This document shows positions 53,953 through 62,676 of a stretch of DNA of 64,000 nucleotides, one piece after another. Numbering within the stretch: the stretch's first letter is position 1; every line of letters starts with the position of its first letter. The stretch is taken from positions 124,001 to 188,000 of the forward strand of contig CANMLU010000004.1 in the NCBI GenBank assembly GCA_947498815.1, given 5' to 3'. The stretch is from an uncultured Aquimarina sp. GTDB taxonomy: Bacteria > Bacteroidota > Bacteroidia > Flavobacteriales > Flavobacteriaceae. Both the position numbers and the translations under genes were made by a program. Under the pieces are notes generated by a model that did no database searches, was not told the origin of the DNA, and saw only the letters and a list, made by a program, of their open reading frames with translations.

Positions 53953-55395
53953 ATGGAAAAAGAACAAGGTTTGCAAAGAGTAGATGTTAAAGGAGGTGTT
54001 TTATCTCCTGTAGAATTGCAACGCATTATTGATCATGCACAAGATTTGGGATTAGATGCATTTCATTTCGGATCCAGACAAGATATTATTTTCCCAATAA
54101 AAGATAATAAAGGAAATAAGGTGATCTCTCACCCCTCGTTTGATTCTTCTTTTTTTGCCTCAGAAAATCAACAGAACATAAGTAGCTCTTACGTTTCCAT
54201 TGATATTTTTGAAGCCACAGTGTGGCTTAGAGGAACAACATATTTATATATATTAGAGGAATTTAGATACAAACCAAAACTGAAAATAAATATTACTGAT
54301 CCCAAACAACAAATAGTGCCTTTATTTGCTGGGGATTTAAACTTTATAGCTTCTGCTAATGAAGATTATTGGTATCTGTTTTTGAAACTACCTGGTTGGG
54401 ATGAGATGTATTACCCTGTATTTATCTATACTTGGGATATTGCAAAAATAGCTAAAGTTATTGAAGAGGTATATCTAGAATTGAATACCATAGAAGATCT
54501 TTTTCAATTCCTGAATGAACATTTGGATACTAATAATAAAGTTATAGAAAAACCGCTTAAAGTTGATTTCAATCCATTCCCATATTATGAAGGAATGAAT
54601 AAAATGGGATTGAATCAATATTGGTTGGGTTTATATTGGCGAAATAATAAGTATGATTTAAAGTTTCTGAATGCTCTTTGTGAATTTTGTATAGAGCATA
54701 GAATTGGTAAAATATGTTTGACGCCATGGAAATCTTTTATACTTAAGGGGATACCAAGGGGAAGTAAATTAGCTTTAGAGAAGCTACTTGGGCAATTTGG
54801 AATCAATGTGCGGCATTCTGCTTTGGAATTAAACTGGCACTTACCAGTGGATAATAAAAAGGCTCTGGATTTGAAAAAGTTTTTGGTGATGAACTTTGAT
54901 CAAAATGATATAAGTACTTATGGTTTAACATTTGGAATTACCATTAATCGAGACAATAAAAGATACTTCACTTCTGTGATGATAGAGGAAAATAAAACGC
55001 CTGATGTGATTAAGGATTTTGTAATAAGACCAACATATAATGTCCTTTATGCTAAAAATTTTAATCCAAATACCCAACAGTATATTGTGTATGCACAAGA
55101 CATCGATCAAATGGATTTACCTGGATTATTACTCGAACTTACAAAAACATATTTTCAAAATCTAGGAACTCAAGAAGTTGCACAAAACCTTGGTGGTGTG
55201 TTGGAGAAGGAAGTTCTCGAAGTAGAGGTTTATCAATGCCTGGATTGTCAAACAATTTATGATGCTTCAGTAGGAGATGTTATAAGCGACATACCCATAG
55301 GAATTAATTTTGAAGACTTATCAGATGATTATTCCTGTTCATTGTGTGGTGCTTCCAAAAATCGTTTTGAAAAAATTCATATTGAAGTCACTTAG
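53953..55395 (+). CDS. Nitrite/sulfite-reductase-like protein with C-terminal rubredoxin domain
   Basis: 480 residues from the ATG at 53953, 2 nt after the nitrate reductase stop; an ATG at 53941 that overlaps that stop is also possible. The main part resembles ferredoxin-like half-domains of nitrite/sulfite reductases (KGGVLSPVELQRIIDHAQDLGLDAFHFGSRQDI; later CLTPWKSFILKGI). It lacks the CxxxxxC..CxxxC siroheme/[4Fe-4S] ligands, so it is probably not a reductase itself. The last ~55 residues form a rubredoxin (YQCLDCQTIYD ... DYSCSLCGASKNRFE) with both CxxC pairs. Its likely role is electron delivery to, or assembly of, the nitrate reductase with which it is translationally linked. Confidence 0.85.
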   Translation: MEKEQGLQRVDVKGGVLSPVELQRIIDHAQDLGLDAFHFGSRQDIIFPIKDNKGNKVISHPSFDSSFFASENQQNISSSYVSIDIFEATVWLRGTTYLYILEEFRYKPKLKINITDPKQQIVPLFAGDLNFIASANEDYWYLFLKLPGWDEMYYPVFIYTWDIAKIAKVIEEVYLELNTIEDLFQFLNEHLDTNNKVIEKPLKVDFNPFPYYEGMNKMGLNQYWLGLYWRNNKYDLKFLNALCEFCIEHRIGKICLTPWKSFILKGIPRGSKLALEKLLGQFGINVRHSALELNWHLPVDNKKALDLKKFLVMNFDQNDISTYGLTFGITINRDNKRYFTSVMIEENKTPDVIKDFVIRPTYNVLYAKNFNPNTQQYIVYAQDIDQMDLPGLLLELTKTYFQNLGTQEVAQNLGGVLEKEVLEVEVYQCLDCQTIYDASVGDVISDIPIGINFEDLSDDYSCSLCGASKNRFEKIHIEVT

Positions 55396-55784
55396 TTAAT
55401 AAATCTGCCCTTATTCATTTGTTAAATTCGTTTTGTTAATGTAAATACATTGATATTTGACTAACTGTGCGATCATTTTGCTTAAAGATAGATTTAAAAT
55501 AAGCATTTTTTTAATCTTGTTTTACTAAAAAAACAATTTATACAATATTTTTTTCAGTAAAATACAAATTTTAACTCCATACCTTATTTTAACAGGGGGT
55601 AGTTTTCATTTTTGTTTATTTTATTTATAAATTTGAATATTTAATAGGGGTCTACGGTGTATTTTTATACATTTTGTTGTTTTGTACCCTATATAATTAA
55701 GGGTGTATGTTTATTTAGATAATTGGTTGCATGAAAATGTGATATGCATATAGGCTTAATATTTAATAACCAAATTTTATACTT
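55396..55784. other. AT-rich intergenic region
   Basis: 389 bp with no clear terminator, reading frame or copy of the nitrate palindrome. It presumably holds the promoter of the following small gene, but I cannot place it. Confidence 0.4.
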
Positions 55785-56105
55785 ATGAATAGAGAAGAGT
55801 TAATTATGGCGTCAATTGCAGAGTTTTTGGATGTGGAAGTGCATAGAGACACGGAAGCCCTTGATTTATCATCTAAAATAGAGATTGTAAAAAAAAGGAT
55901 GGCAGATAAAATGAAGAATAATTATAGTGTAAAAAGCAATTCTATGTCCTATGAATACGAAATGTTTTTTAGTAGTAACCCTAATGACATGATCAAAATT
56001 GATGGTTGGATTCCTATTGAAACCGACAAAATAGGAGAAGATGATAAAATTAAAGAATATATAGAAATAGGACTGTTGAGAAAAATTGAAGTTAGTTATA
56101 GCTAA
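55785..56105 (+). CDS. Small hypothetical protein
   Basis: 106 residues, acidic/basic mix with no signal peptide or membrane helix. Features seen: REELIMASIAEFLDVEVHRDTE at the N-terminus and a central MKNNYSVKSNSMSYEYEMFF. I do not recognise the family. A strong terminator 24 nt after the stop supports it as a real gene. Confidence 0.65.
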   Translation: MNREELIMASIAEFLDVEVHRDTEALDLSSKIEIVKKRMADKMKNNYSVKSNSMSYEYEMFFSSNPNDMIKIDGWIPIETDKIGEDDKIKEYIEIGLLRKIEVSYS

Positions 56106-56129
56106 CAAACATTAGTTTTTTTTGAATAT

Positions 56130-56163
56130 ACCGATTGTGACAAATGTTATAATCGGTTTTTTA
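56130..56163 (+). terminator. Rho-independent terminator of the small hypothetical gene
   Basis: Arms ACCGATTGTGAC / GTTATAATCGGT (10 of 12 Watson-Crick, rest G-U), AAAT loop, then six T. Confidence 0.85.
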
Positions 56164-56178
56164 TTTATCGACGTGAAA

Positions 56179-56685
56179 TTACCAATGAAAGTCACGATTT
56201 TTAACCTCTATATGTTCAGGAACAAATATGTCTATGAATGTGCTTTTATTTGAAAATTGCTTGTGCCTATGTTGCAATTTCAGGGTGTCTTTTGTGAGTT
56301 TGAGTATTTTGAAATATTTATAATCTTTATCTATGTTAAATAGTTCCGAGATTTGATTTCCCGTCCATTTAATATATGATTTACTTTGTTTACTTTCGGT
56401 AATCGACCATTGTGCTTCAAGAGTGGGGCCGCAATTTTCTTGTTCACCATTGTTGTCAACTACTTGCATGTCGGTTTGGTAAGTTATTCTATAAGAGAGA
56501 AAACAACCGCTCATATTCATGCGCACATCGTCGTTAAAACGTTGGGCTATTTTCCAGGTTTTGTGAGATTCACCCGCAAGTAATTCTATAGCGTTTTCGG
56601 GTAACTTATACGTTTTGTTGTTTGAACAACTAGTAAAGCCGACTATAATCAAAGCAAAAAGTTGATAGGAAAATAATTTTTTCAT
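56179..56685 (-). CDS. Lipocalin-like lipoprotein
   Basis: 168 residues. Lipoprotein signal (IIVGFTSC). The stretch ENAIELLAGESHKTWKIAQR plus alternating beta-strands (LSYRITYQTDMQVV; WSITESKQSKSYIKW; KYFKILKLTKDTLKLQHR) resembles the lipocalin-like lipoproteins frequent in Bacteroidota. The ligand is unknown. It faces the terminator of the preceding gene in convergent orientation. Confidence 0.72.
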   Translation of the reverse strand: MKKLFSYQLFALIIVGFTSCSNNKTYKLPENAIELLAGESHKTWKIAQRFNDDVRMNMSGCFLSYRITYQTDMQVVDNNGEQENCGPTLEAQWSITESKQSKSYIKWTGNQISELFNIDKDYKYFKILKLTKDTLKLQHRHKQFSNKSTFIDIFVPEHIEVKNRDFHW

Positions 56686-56832
56686 TACTATAATAATTTG
56701 GTTTAGAGTATCAATAACTATACCCTATATTGAATATCATTAAATTGTTAATACTTCTGTGTAAAAGTATTCGATCACTTCTTGATAGATATTCATTTTA
56801 GATTTATTTTAGACCTGTTAATTAATACTTGT

Positions 56833-57021
56833 ATGACAGAATATGTGCTTTTAACTGAAGATCAAAATTACTTTGTAGAATATTTAATCGGAGAACTGGT
56901 GTTATCTAATAGTATAAGTGAAGCTATGAAATTTAATGATGAAAACCTAGCTTTAAGATTTAAACAGATGCTACATAGTTCTTGCAGGTTAACCACAAGT
57001 GTTAATACTTACATTGGCTAA
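56833..57021 (+). CDS. Small hypothetical protein
   Basis: 62 residues from the ATG at 56833 (MTEYVLLTEDQNYFVEYLIG); an in-frame extension to 56782 is less likely. Cytoplasmic, helical, and no family recognised. It is short and sits between two minus-strand genes, so it could be a chance reading frame. Confidence 0.45.
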   Translation: MTEYVLLTEDQNYFVEYLIGELVLSNSISEAMKFNDENLALRFKQMLHSSCRLTTSVNTYIG

Positions 57022-57041
57022 TTTTTTCTTGGTATCATATA

Positions 57042-58496
57042 TTACCCTTTAATCATTCTATAAATATAATCCAGCAAAGGGTCTTTGCCTTCAATTAGAT
57101 TATTTAGAGAAAGTTTAATGTATTTGTCTGGAGGAACTCCCGAACCATGCGGTATAGATGTATCCTTTACGTGCTGTTCAATTTTTTCCAGAGACATAAG
57201 TAAGGTGATTTTTGAGTTGGGAAATTCATAAAAAACTGGAAATTCACCATTATAAAAGTAATACCCTCCACCTGTTTCTTCTCCGATTAATGTAATATTT
57301 GGGCTGTTTTTGGCGCATAGGGCAAAAGTTGATGCCGCCGAAAAAGTTGATCCTCCGGTCAATACATATACTTTTCCTATGAACCTATTTGGATCGGGAA
57401 CCATAATGGCTTCCATATCATCAAAATTAAGTTTCCAACCATCATATACTGGATGGTTTTTGAATTTGTCTGTTAGAGACTGTTTTTCGTTTAAAAAAGT
57501 TCTGGTAACGTAATCTTTTTCGGGTATCGAGAGTGAAACAACATATTCACTTATAATCTGTTTAAAGGTTCTTTGGGTAATAAAAGAGAATAAATGCACC
57601 GCATTTGGCCTAAAACCACCATCATTGTTACGGATATCAACGACAAGGTGTCTAACTTTTTTTTCATTAATTTCTTTAAAAATTTTTACTAAACTCGATT
57701 TAAATACCCTGATATCTCCTCCAAAAGAATTTATGACCAAAACGGCAGTGCTTAACTCATCGTTGTAATATACAAATGGAGCTTTATTACCTATATACTT
57801 GCTAAAGAAATCAAACCCATTTTTTTGATTGTGAAAATGTGCGAAATAAGAGTGGCGCCTGGTGTTTCGGAGTTTTACCTTAACAAAAGACTCTGCTGTA
57901 ATTTTTTTTGTTTTGCGATCACCATTTGGCTCTGTATAGACTATTGTGAATTCTTTGGTAAGACCATATTCGTAGGCGTAAAACAATCCAAATTTTAATT
58001 CGATATCTCTATATTTTTTGGTGAGATTGTACCCATCAGTAGGAGAGTATTTTTTTAACTTTTCGAGTATTTTGATAGATTCATTTCCATTGATTGTATC
58101 AATTCGTGATCCAATGGGAATTCCAAAGTCATCGGTGTCTGCGTAAAACTTTGAGTTGATTATTTTTAAAATTAAAGGAAAATAATGCTGATCAGTTTTG
58201 ATAGTTTCTGGGGCGAAAAGTAAAAGATGCCCATCTTTGACATTATCAGTAATCTGAATCATTTTTTTGTATAAGTCAATATCAGAAAGCTCGTTTGTAA
58301 AAGAATCCTTTGCTGCATTAAAAAGGTAGTCCAGAGAATCTTTACTGGTATATTCATAAAGACTAGGGTGGCCATTTTTAAGAATGTTTTCAAAAATTTT
58401 GAAATCTTCAGCAACGGCAGATGAGTCCAAGGACTTTTGCGAGAATAGTGTAAAGGTTGTTACCCATAAAAGTACAGTAAATACTGTTCTCTTCAT
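57042..58496 (-). CDS. S41 family (C-terminal processing-like) peptidase
   Basis: 484 residues. Signal peptide (ending TFTLFSQ). An N-terminal helical region, a PDZ-like segment (DFGIPIGSRIDTINGNES) and the S41 core: LVVDIRNNDGG, VLTGGSTFSAASTFALCAK with the nucleophile Ser, and GEETGGGYYFYNGE. It is a periplasmic or surface peptidase of the tail-specific protease type; physiological substrate unknown. Transcribed behind the CarboxypepD_reg gene, but past a terminator. Confidence 0.88.
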   Translation of the reverse strand: MKRTVFTVLLWVTTFTLFSQKSLDSSAVAEDFKIFENILKNGHPSLYEYTSKDSLDYLFNAAKDSFTNELSDIDLYKKMIQITDNVKDGHLLLFAPETIKTDQHYFPLILKIINSKFYADTDDFGIPIGSRIDTINGNESIKILEKLKKYSPTDGYNLTKKYRDIELKFGLFYAYEYGLTKEFTIVYTEPNGDRKTKKITAESFVKVKLRNTRRHSYFAHFHNQKNGFDFFSKYIGNKAPFVYYNDELSTAVLVINSFGGDIRVFKSSLVKIFKEINEKKVRHLVVDIRNNDGGFRPNAVHLFSFITQRTFKQIISEYVVSLSIPEKDYVTRTFLNEKQSLTDKFKNHPVYDGWKLNFDDMEAIMVPDPNRFIGKVYVLTGGSTFSAASTFALCAKNSPNITLIGEETGGGYYFYNGEFPVFYEFPNSKITLLMSLEKIEQHVKDTSIPHGSGVPPDKYIKLSLNNLIEGKDPLLDYIYRMIKG

Positions 58497-58634
58497 TCTT
58501 TTAAGTATAAAATTTATGATTATTCCTGTATCAAATGGTTGGCAACATTACTGTTGCAAATATTGAGCCATATTGGCGTATAAAAATACTAAAATTGTTA
58601 ACGATACTACATAAAGGGCAAATTTTTGCCAAAA

Positions 58635-58664
58635 AAATGAGCGTGTATTAAAGCACGCTCATTT
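58635..58664 (-). terminator. Rho-independent terminator after the CarboxypepD_reg gene
   Basis: Perfect 11-bp arms AAATGAGCGTG / CACGCTCATTT, 8-nt loop, with TTTTTTGG following on the minus strand, 24 nt beyond the stop at 58688. Confidence 0.88.
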
Positions 58665-58687
58665 AGAAATTATTTTCTTTTACGGTT

Positions 58688-59995
58688 TTAATTTATTTTT
58701 CGCAATTGTTTTTGAATCTTTTTAATCGCAGATTCTATAGATTTTTCGGGTTCAATAACATTATATTCACCCCAAAATCTTGGATCAGAAAATCCAGAGG
58801 CTTGATCACTAAGCACCACAGAGGATTTTAATCTATCTTTTGGTTTCAGTGTTTCGTTATTGATATTCTTTTTCCAATCGGTCACTGCCATCTCTACATT
58901 AAGTCTATAATTCGAATTAAATAATTTCTTTTTCCAATTTATCTTAACGGCTAGATCGATTCTTCCATAACTATAATACCATTTACCATCTTTTTGGCGG
59001 TAATGTATGTTATAAGTAGCTTCAGTGAAGTACACCTTTGCATTAATGGGTTTTTTCTTCACAAACATTCGGCTTACTTCTTCTTTATCTTCCATATTGA
59101 GACTAAAAATCGCTTTGGTCATTGCCAAAGTTTCAGCATCTATATATAATTTTCCAAAATATAATGGCTCTTTAACGTAATGCCGTTGTTTGAATTTTAA
59201 TACATAAATATATCGATCATTAACCTTTGTTGATTTGTCAAAACTGAACTCGTATAATTTCAGCATCTCCTGAGTAAATACGTTTTCTGGGTTTTTCATC
59301 ACATCAATATATAATGAAGTAGCAGGCCCTCCTTGAAGCTTTAAGGTTAATGTGTCTAATTTTTTATAATCGGCACTTTTCCTGGCCTTGTAAAGTTTTA
59401 TGGCATCTGTTTTTGGAGAACTATATGGGTTTTTATAAACATCTACTACGGCTTCAGAAAGAGAAACATAACTTCTTCGTTTTTTGATAGTTTCTCGATA
59501 AAATGCTGTCATGATCGTCTTATCATTAAGATAATTACTTCCCTTTCTTTTCAAGACCTCCCGTATTAACGCTTCTGGATCTCTAGGATCTATATTTACC
59601 TCGGATAATTCGGTAACCGATAAATTAAGTTTTATTTTAAGTTTTTTTCCTTTAAAATCCGAAAGCGCAACCATCTTATCTCGATACCCTAAAAAAGAAA
59701 CTGTTATTCCGCTACCCGAAACATTATTTGGAACTTTTAGCAAAAATTCTCCTTCATCATTAGTAACCGTTGATATATTGGTTTCATTTAAAGAAACAGA
59801 GGCAGAAATGAGGGGCCTATTACTTTCTTTATCCAAAACGATTCCATTATATTCTTTGTAACTTAAATTGTCTCCTGTATTAGTATCCTGTAAATAGGTA
59901 TATGCTTTTATGTTTATCGAATGTCCAATAAGAAAAATAATAAATAAAAAAGCAGTCAGGTATTTTTGGTAAAATAATATACTTTTTTTGTCCAT
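58688..59995 (-). CDS. Carboxypeptidase-like regulatory domain outer-surface protein
   Basis: 435 residues. N-terminal signal/hydrophobic segment (about 12-31), then a CarboxypepD_reg-like beta-sandwich (YNGIVLDKESNRPLISASVS to about 140). A ~290-residue region of alternating strands follows (DPEALIREVLKRKGSNYLND, FYRETIKKRRSYVSLSEAVVDVYK, LYFGKLYIDAETLAMTKAIF). This architecture is widespread in Bacteroidota as uncharacterised TonB-receptor-like or envelope-associated proteins. No catalytic motif. It is in its own transcription unit. Confidence 0.82.
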   Translation of the reverse strand: MDKKSILFYQKYLTAFLFIIFLIGHSINIKAYTYLQDTNTGDNLSYKEYNGIVLDKESNRPLISASVSLNETNISTVTNDEGEFLLKVPNNVSGSGITVSFLGYRDKMVALSDFKGKKLKIKLNLSVTELSEVNIDPRDPEALIREVLKRKGSNYLNDKTIMTAFYRETIKKRRSYVSLSEAVVDVYKNPYSSPKTDAIKLYKARKSADYKKLDTLTLKLQGGPATSLYIDVMKNPENVFTQEMLKLYEFSFDKSTKVNDRYIYVLKFKQRHYVKEPLYFGKLYIDAETLAMTKAIFSLNMEDKEEVSRMFVKKKPINAKVYFTEATYNIHYRQKDGKWYYSYGRIDLAVKINWKKKLFNSNYRLNVEMAVTDWKKNINNETLKPKDRLKSSVVLSDQASGFSDPRFWGEYNVIEPEKSIESAIKKIQKQLRKIN

Positions 59996-60130
59996 AACTC
60001 GAGCTTTTGGTTGTAAACTATCTATAGGTAACCTATATTATAACTCTACAAGATAATAAATTTTTTGAAGTAATTTATTATAAATTAGTTAAAACCATCT
60101 AGCATTTTTGGGTTTTCAGAGAGTATATAA

Positions 60131-61537
60131 TCAATGATCTTCATAATGATGTCCAAACCAATTTTTGAGTTTGATTTTTAAAGTTTCGGTAGTATAGGGT
60201 TTGGTGATATAATCATCAAGGCCTTTTGCAATAAAACGCTCGGCATCGCCGGGCAATGCGTTTGAAGACAGGGCGATTACAGGAGGGATTTTTTTATGTT
60301 TTTCGCGAAGAAGGTTGCACGTTTGAACTCCATCTAAACCTGGAAGGTTAATATCCATTAAAATGAGGTCGTATACGCCCTCCTGGTATTTTTCTAATGC
60401 TATTGCACCATTTTTTGCAATGTCTACAGTACACCCAAGATATTTTAGGATTTGTTTTGATACTAATATATTCGTATCCGAATCCTCTACCAATAACACA
60501 TGAAGATTGTATAATTGTTGATCATTATCAATTGATGTTTTATTTTCAATAACCTTAGTGGTTATCTTGGATTTTTTTGTTTTAAAAGTAAACCAGAAGT
60601 TACTTCCTTTTCCCAGCTCACTTTTTACACCCAATTGGCCTTGCATTAGGTCGACTAATTTTTTTGAAATGGTTAACCCTAAACCGCTACCTTCTCCAAC
60701 TAGAATTGAAGCATCATGAAATTGACTAAATCGATTAAATAGTTCTTCTTGATCCTTTTTACTAATACCAACTCCAGAATCGATGACTTCTGTTTTTAAT
60801 GTTAATTCTTCCCGTTTTTGAGATAAAAAAGAAACTCGTATAGTAACACTTCCTTTATTTGTGAATTTTATGGCGTTACCAATAAGGTTAGAGATGACTT
60901 GAGTTAAACGATTTTTATCTGCCAAAATGTTCTCTGGTATCTGATCAGAATATTCCAAAACAAGATTGATTCCTTTTGCTTTTGCCGTGGCATTAAATAA
61001 ATTAATGTTTTGGAGTATTACCTCTTTGTAGTTTGTGGGGGAAGGGGAGAGTTCAAATTTTCCTGCTTCCATTTTTGAGAGGTCCAAAATCTGATTTAGA
61101 ATTTCTAAAAGAGTATTTGAAGATTGATAAATAGTATTTACATACTCTTTCTGTAGATCGTTTAGTTCTGTGTTTTTAAAAAGAAGATCAATCATGCCGA
61201 TTACTCCAACCATTGGGGTTCTTATTTCGTGACTCATATTGGCGAGAAACTCCTGTTTAAATTTGGATGCCTTTAAGATTTTTTGATTGTTTTCTTTTAT
61301 TTTATCAAGGTTTCTACCTCCAAACAAAGCGAATAAGCCTAAAAAAAGTGGAGCAGTATCTATGATATAATGAATTGGGTAATTTTTTTGGACAAAGATG
61401 ACAGATTCCAAAGTAAAGCCAAGCCCCAACTTCATAATATCTATACAAGTTGCCAAAATAGGAAAGATAAGCCCAAATAGTATTCCGTATAACATATATT
61501 TGGCTGCCTCAGATTTTAACCATGGTAGTCTCATCAT
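60131..61537 (-). CDS. Hybrid sensor histidine kinase/response regulator
   Basis: 468 residues. Two membrane helices (about 13-35 and 52-72) with almost no periplasmic loop, then HisKA (EFLANMSHEIRTPMVGVIGM) and HATPase (NRLTQVISNLIGNAIKFT, DSGVGISKKD, GSGLGLTISKKL). A receiver domain with the phospho-acceptor Asp in YDLILMDINLPGLDG and a KP at YITKPYT ends the protein. There is no output domain and no obvious target gene nearby. The stimulus is probably membrane-related or an internal signal. Confidence 0.92.
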   Translation of the reverse strand: MMRLPWLKSEAAKYMLYGILFGLIFPILATCIDIMKLGLGFTLESVIFVQKNYPIHYIIDTAPLFLGLFALFGGRNLDKIKENNQKILKASKFKQEFLANMSHEIRTPMVGVIGMIDLLFKNTELNDLQKEYVNTIYQSSNTLLEILNQILDLSKMEAGKFELSPSPTNYKEVILQNINLFNATAKAKGINLVLEYSDQIPENILADKNRLTQVISNLIGNAIKFTNKGSVTIRVSFLSQKREELTLKTEVIDSGVGISKKDQEELFNRFSQFHDASILVGEGSGLGLTISKKLVDLMQGQLGVKSELGKGSNFWFTFKTKKSKITTKVIENKTSIDNDQQLYNLHVLLVEDSDTNILVSKQILKYLGCTVDIAKNGAIALEKYQEGVYDLILMDINLPGLDGVQTCNLLREKHKKIPPVIALSSNALPGDAERFIAKGLDDYITKPYTTETLKIKLKNWFGHHYEDH

Positions 61538-61700
61538 ATGATTGATTTGTTTGAAAATCGCGTCTGTTTAGTAATTCAAAATTGGAGGTATGGGTAATTA
61601 CTTTATAGGGATAAGTGCTAAATATAAGTTATTTTATAGTATTGTTCCAAATACAAATAAGGTAATTGGTCTGTTTTTAATACAAAAAAGCGTATAAAAA

Positions 61701-61732
61701 AATAACCACGACAACTATATGTCGTGGTTATT
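61701..61732 (-). terminator. Rho-independent terminator of the small secreted protein gene
   Basis: Perfect 13-bp arms AATAACCACGACA / TGTCGTGGTTATT with a 6-nt loop, followed on the minus strand by TTTTTTATACGC. It lies 27 nt past the stop at 61759. Confidence 0.9.
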
Positions 61733-61758
61733 CAACCTTACTTTTCATTTGTATGAGA

Positions 61759-62292
61759 TTAACCTTTAAAAATTATCTTTTTTAATTTGTAACCTTCTAT
61801 TTTAATTAAATATGGCTTAGGATCAATTAGGTAGTGAATATAGTCATCAATTTGACCTTTATCCAATAATCGTCCTGACATTGTGTAAAGACTGTATTTA
61901 AGTCCTTGAGGAACTTCAATAATGTGTCTGAAAGTTTTTTGATCAATAGTTTGTTGACAAGTATCGTCTGCCAAAAATCTATTAATAAAAGTAATTCTTC
62001 CTTGTTCTTCACCTTCAAGTGTAACTGTTGCTGTCTCATCAACATCAATAATTCCACTACCAGTTAAATCTCCTAAGATTATTAAACAAGCATTTCTTAC
62101 TTTGATACGAGCACCATCTTCAAGGTGCAGACTTTCTGTAATAAATATAACGCCTTCTTCAGAATTTTCATCCAAACCGTCAACCACGGTATTCTCTGAA
62201 ACCGACATTAACTTATACGAAATATCTATTTTTGTGTTTGCGAAAATAACACTTGTGAAAAACAAGAATAATAAGGGTAAAAGTGTTTTCAT
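61759..62292 (-). CDS. Small secreted protein with a sorting-domain-like C-terminus
   Basis: 177 residues. Signal peptide (TSVIFANT). Middle part: LEDGARIKVRNACLIILGDLTGSGIIDVDETATVTL, beta-helix-like. The C-terminal ~45 residues (LKYSLYTMSGRLLDKGQIDDY ... PYLIKIEGYKLKKIIFKG) have the strand pattern of a short T9SS sorting domain but lack the YPNP motif. A ~20-bp direct-repeat array begins 69 bp upstream, as at the subtilase, MACPF-like and M57 genes. Confidence 0.75.
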   Translation of the reverse strand: MKTLLPLLFLFFTSVIFANTKIDISYKLMSVSENTVVDGLDENSEEGVIFITESLHLEDGARIKVRNACLIILGDLTGSGIIDVDETATVTLEGEEQGRITFINRFLADDTCQQTIDQKTFRHIIEVPQGLKYSLYTMSGRLLDKGQIDDYIHYLIDPKPYLIKIEGYKLKKIIFKG

Positions 62293-62360
62293 ATCGTTTG
62301 GTTTTAGGGGTTAAACCTCTTATTAAGATTTTGTAGGTTTTAGATTACATGTTAAGTTTT

Positions 62361-62440
62361 TTTATCGTTGTAAAACACAAAATCAACGACAATATACAAT
62401 ATTTTATGGTAAAAACGTAATTTTATAGTTTTAAATATCG
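62361..62440 (-). promoter_or_regulatory. Candidate fourth ~20-bp direct-repeat array
   Basis: Four units in exact 20-bp register on the + strand: TTTATCGTTGTAAAACACAA, AATCAACGACAATATACAAT, ATTTTATGGTAAAAACGTAA, TTTTATAGTTTTAAATATCG. Units 1 and 3 are the best matches to the arrays at 26.2, 29.2 and 33.1 kb. The array lies between divergent genes but has the orientation and distance (69 bp) seen for the minus-strand genes. Confidence 0.5.
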
Positions 62441-62507
62441 AATTCTCACTGTATTCGGATAGAAGAAATATTGCATATGCCTTTGTTTACGGGTTATCCG
62501 CCAAATG

Positions 62508-62537
62508 TTATTTTTTTTATTTTTTTTATTTTTTTTA
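62508..62537. repeat. Short tandem repeat TTTTTTTTA x3
   Basis: Three 9-bp copies of TTTTTTTTA in a row, 140 bp upstream of the patatin-like gene. Long T tracts like these are prone to slippage or bend DNA. Confidence 0.7.
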
Positions 62538-62676
62538 ACAAATCGAGCTTTTTATTTTTATTTCATTGATTTTTAAAGGGATATCAAATAATAATCTATT
62601 CCAACTATGGTGTTCGTTTTATTTAGTTAGATTTATATCAAATTAAAATACTTTTAGAACTAAAATCGAATTAAAA

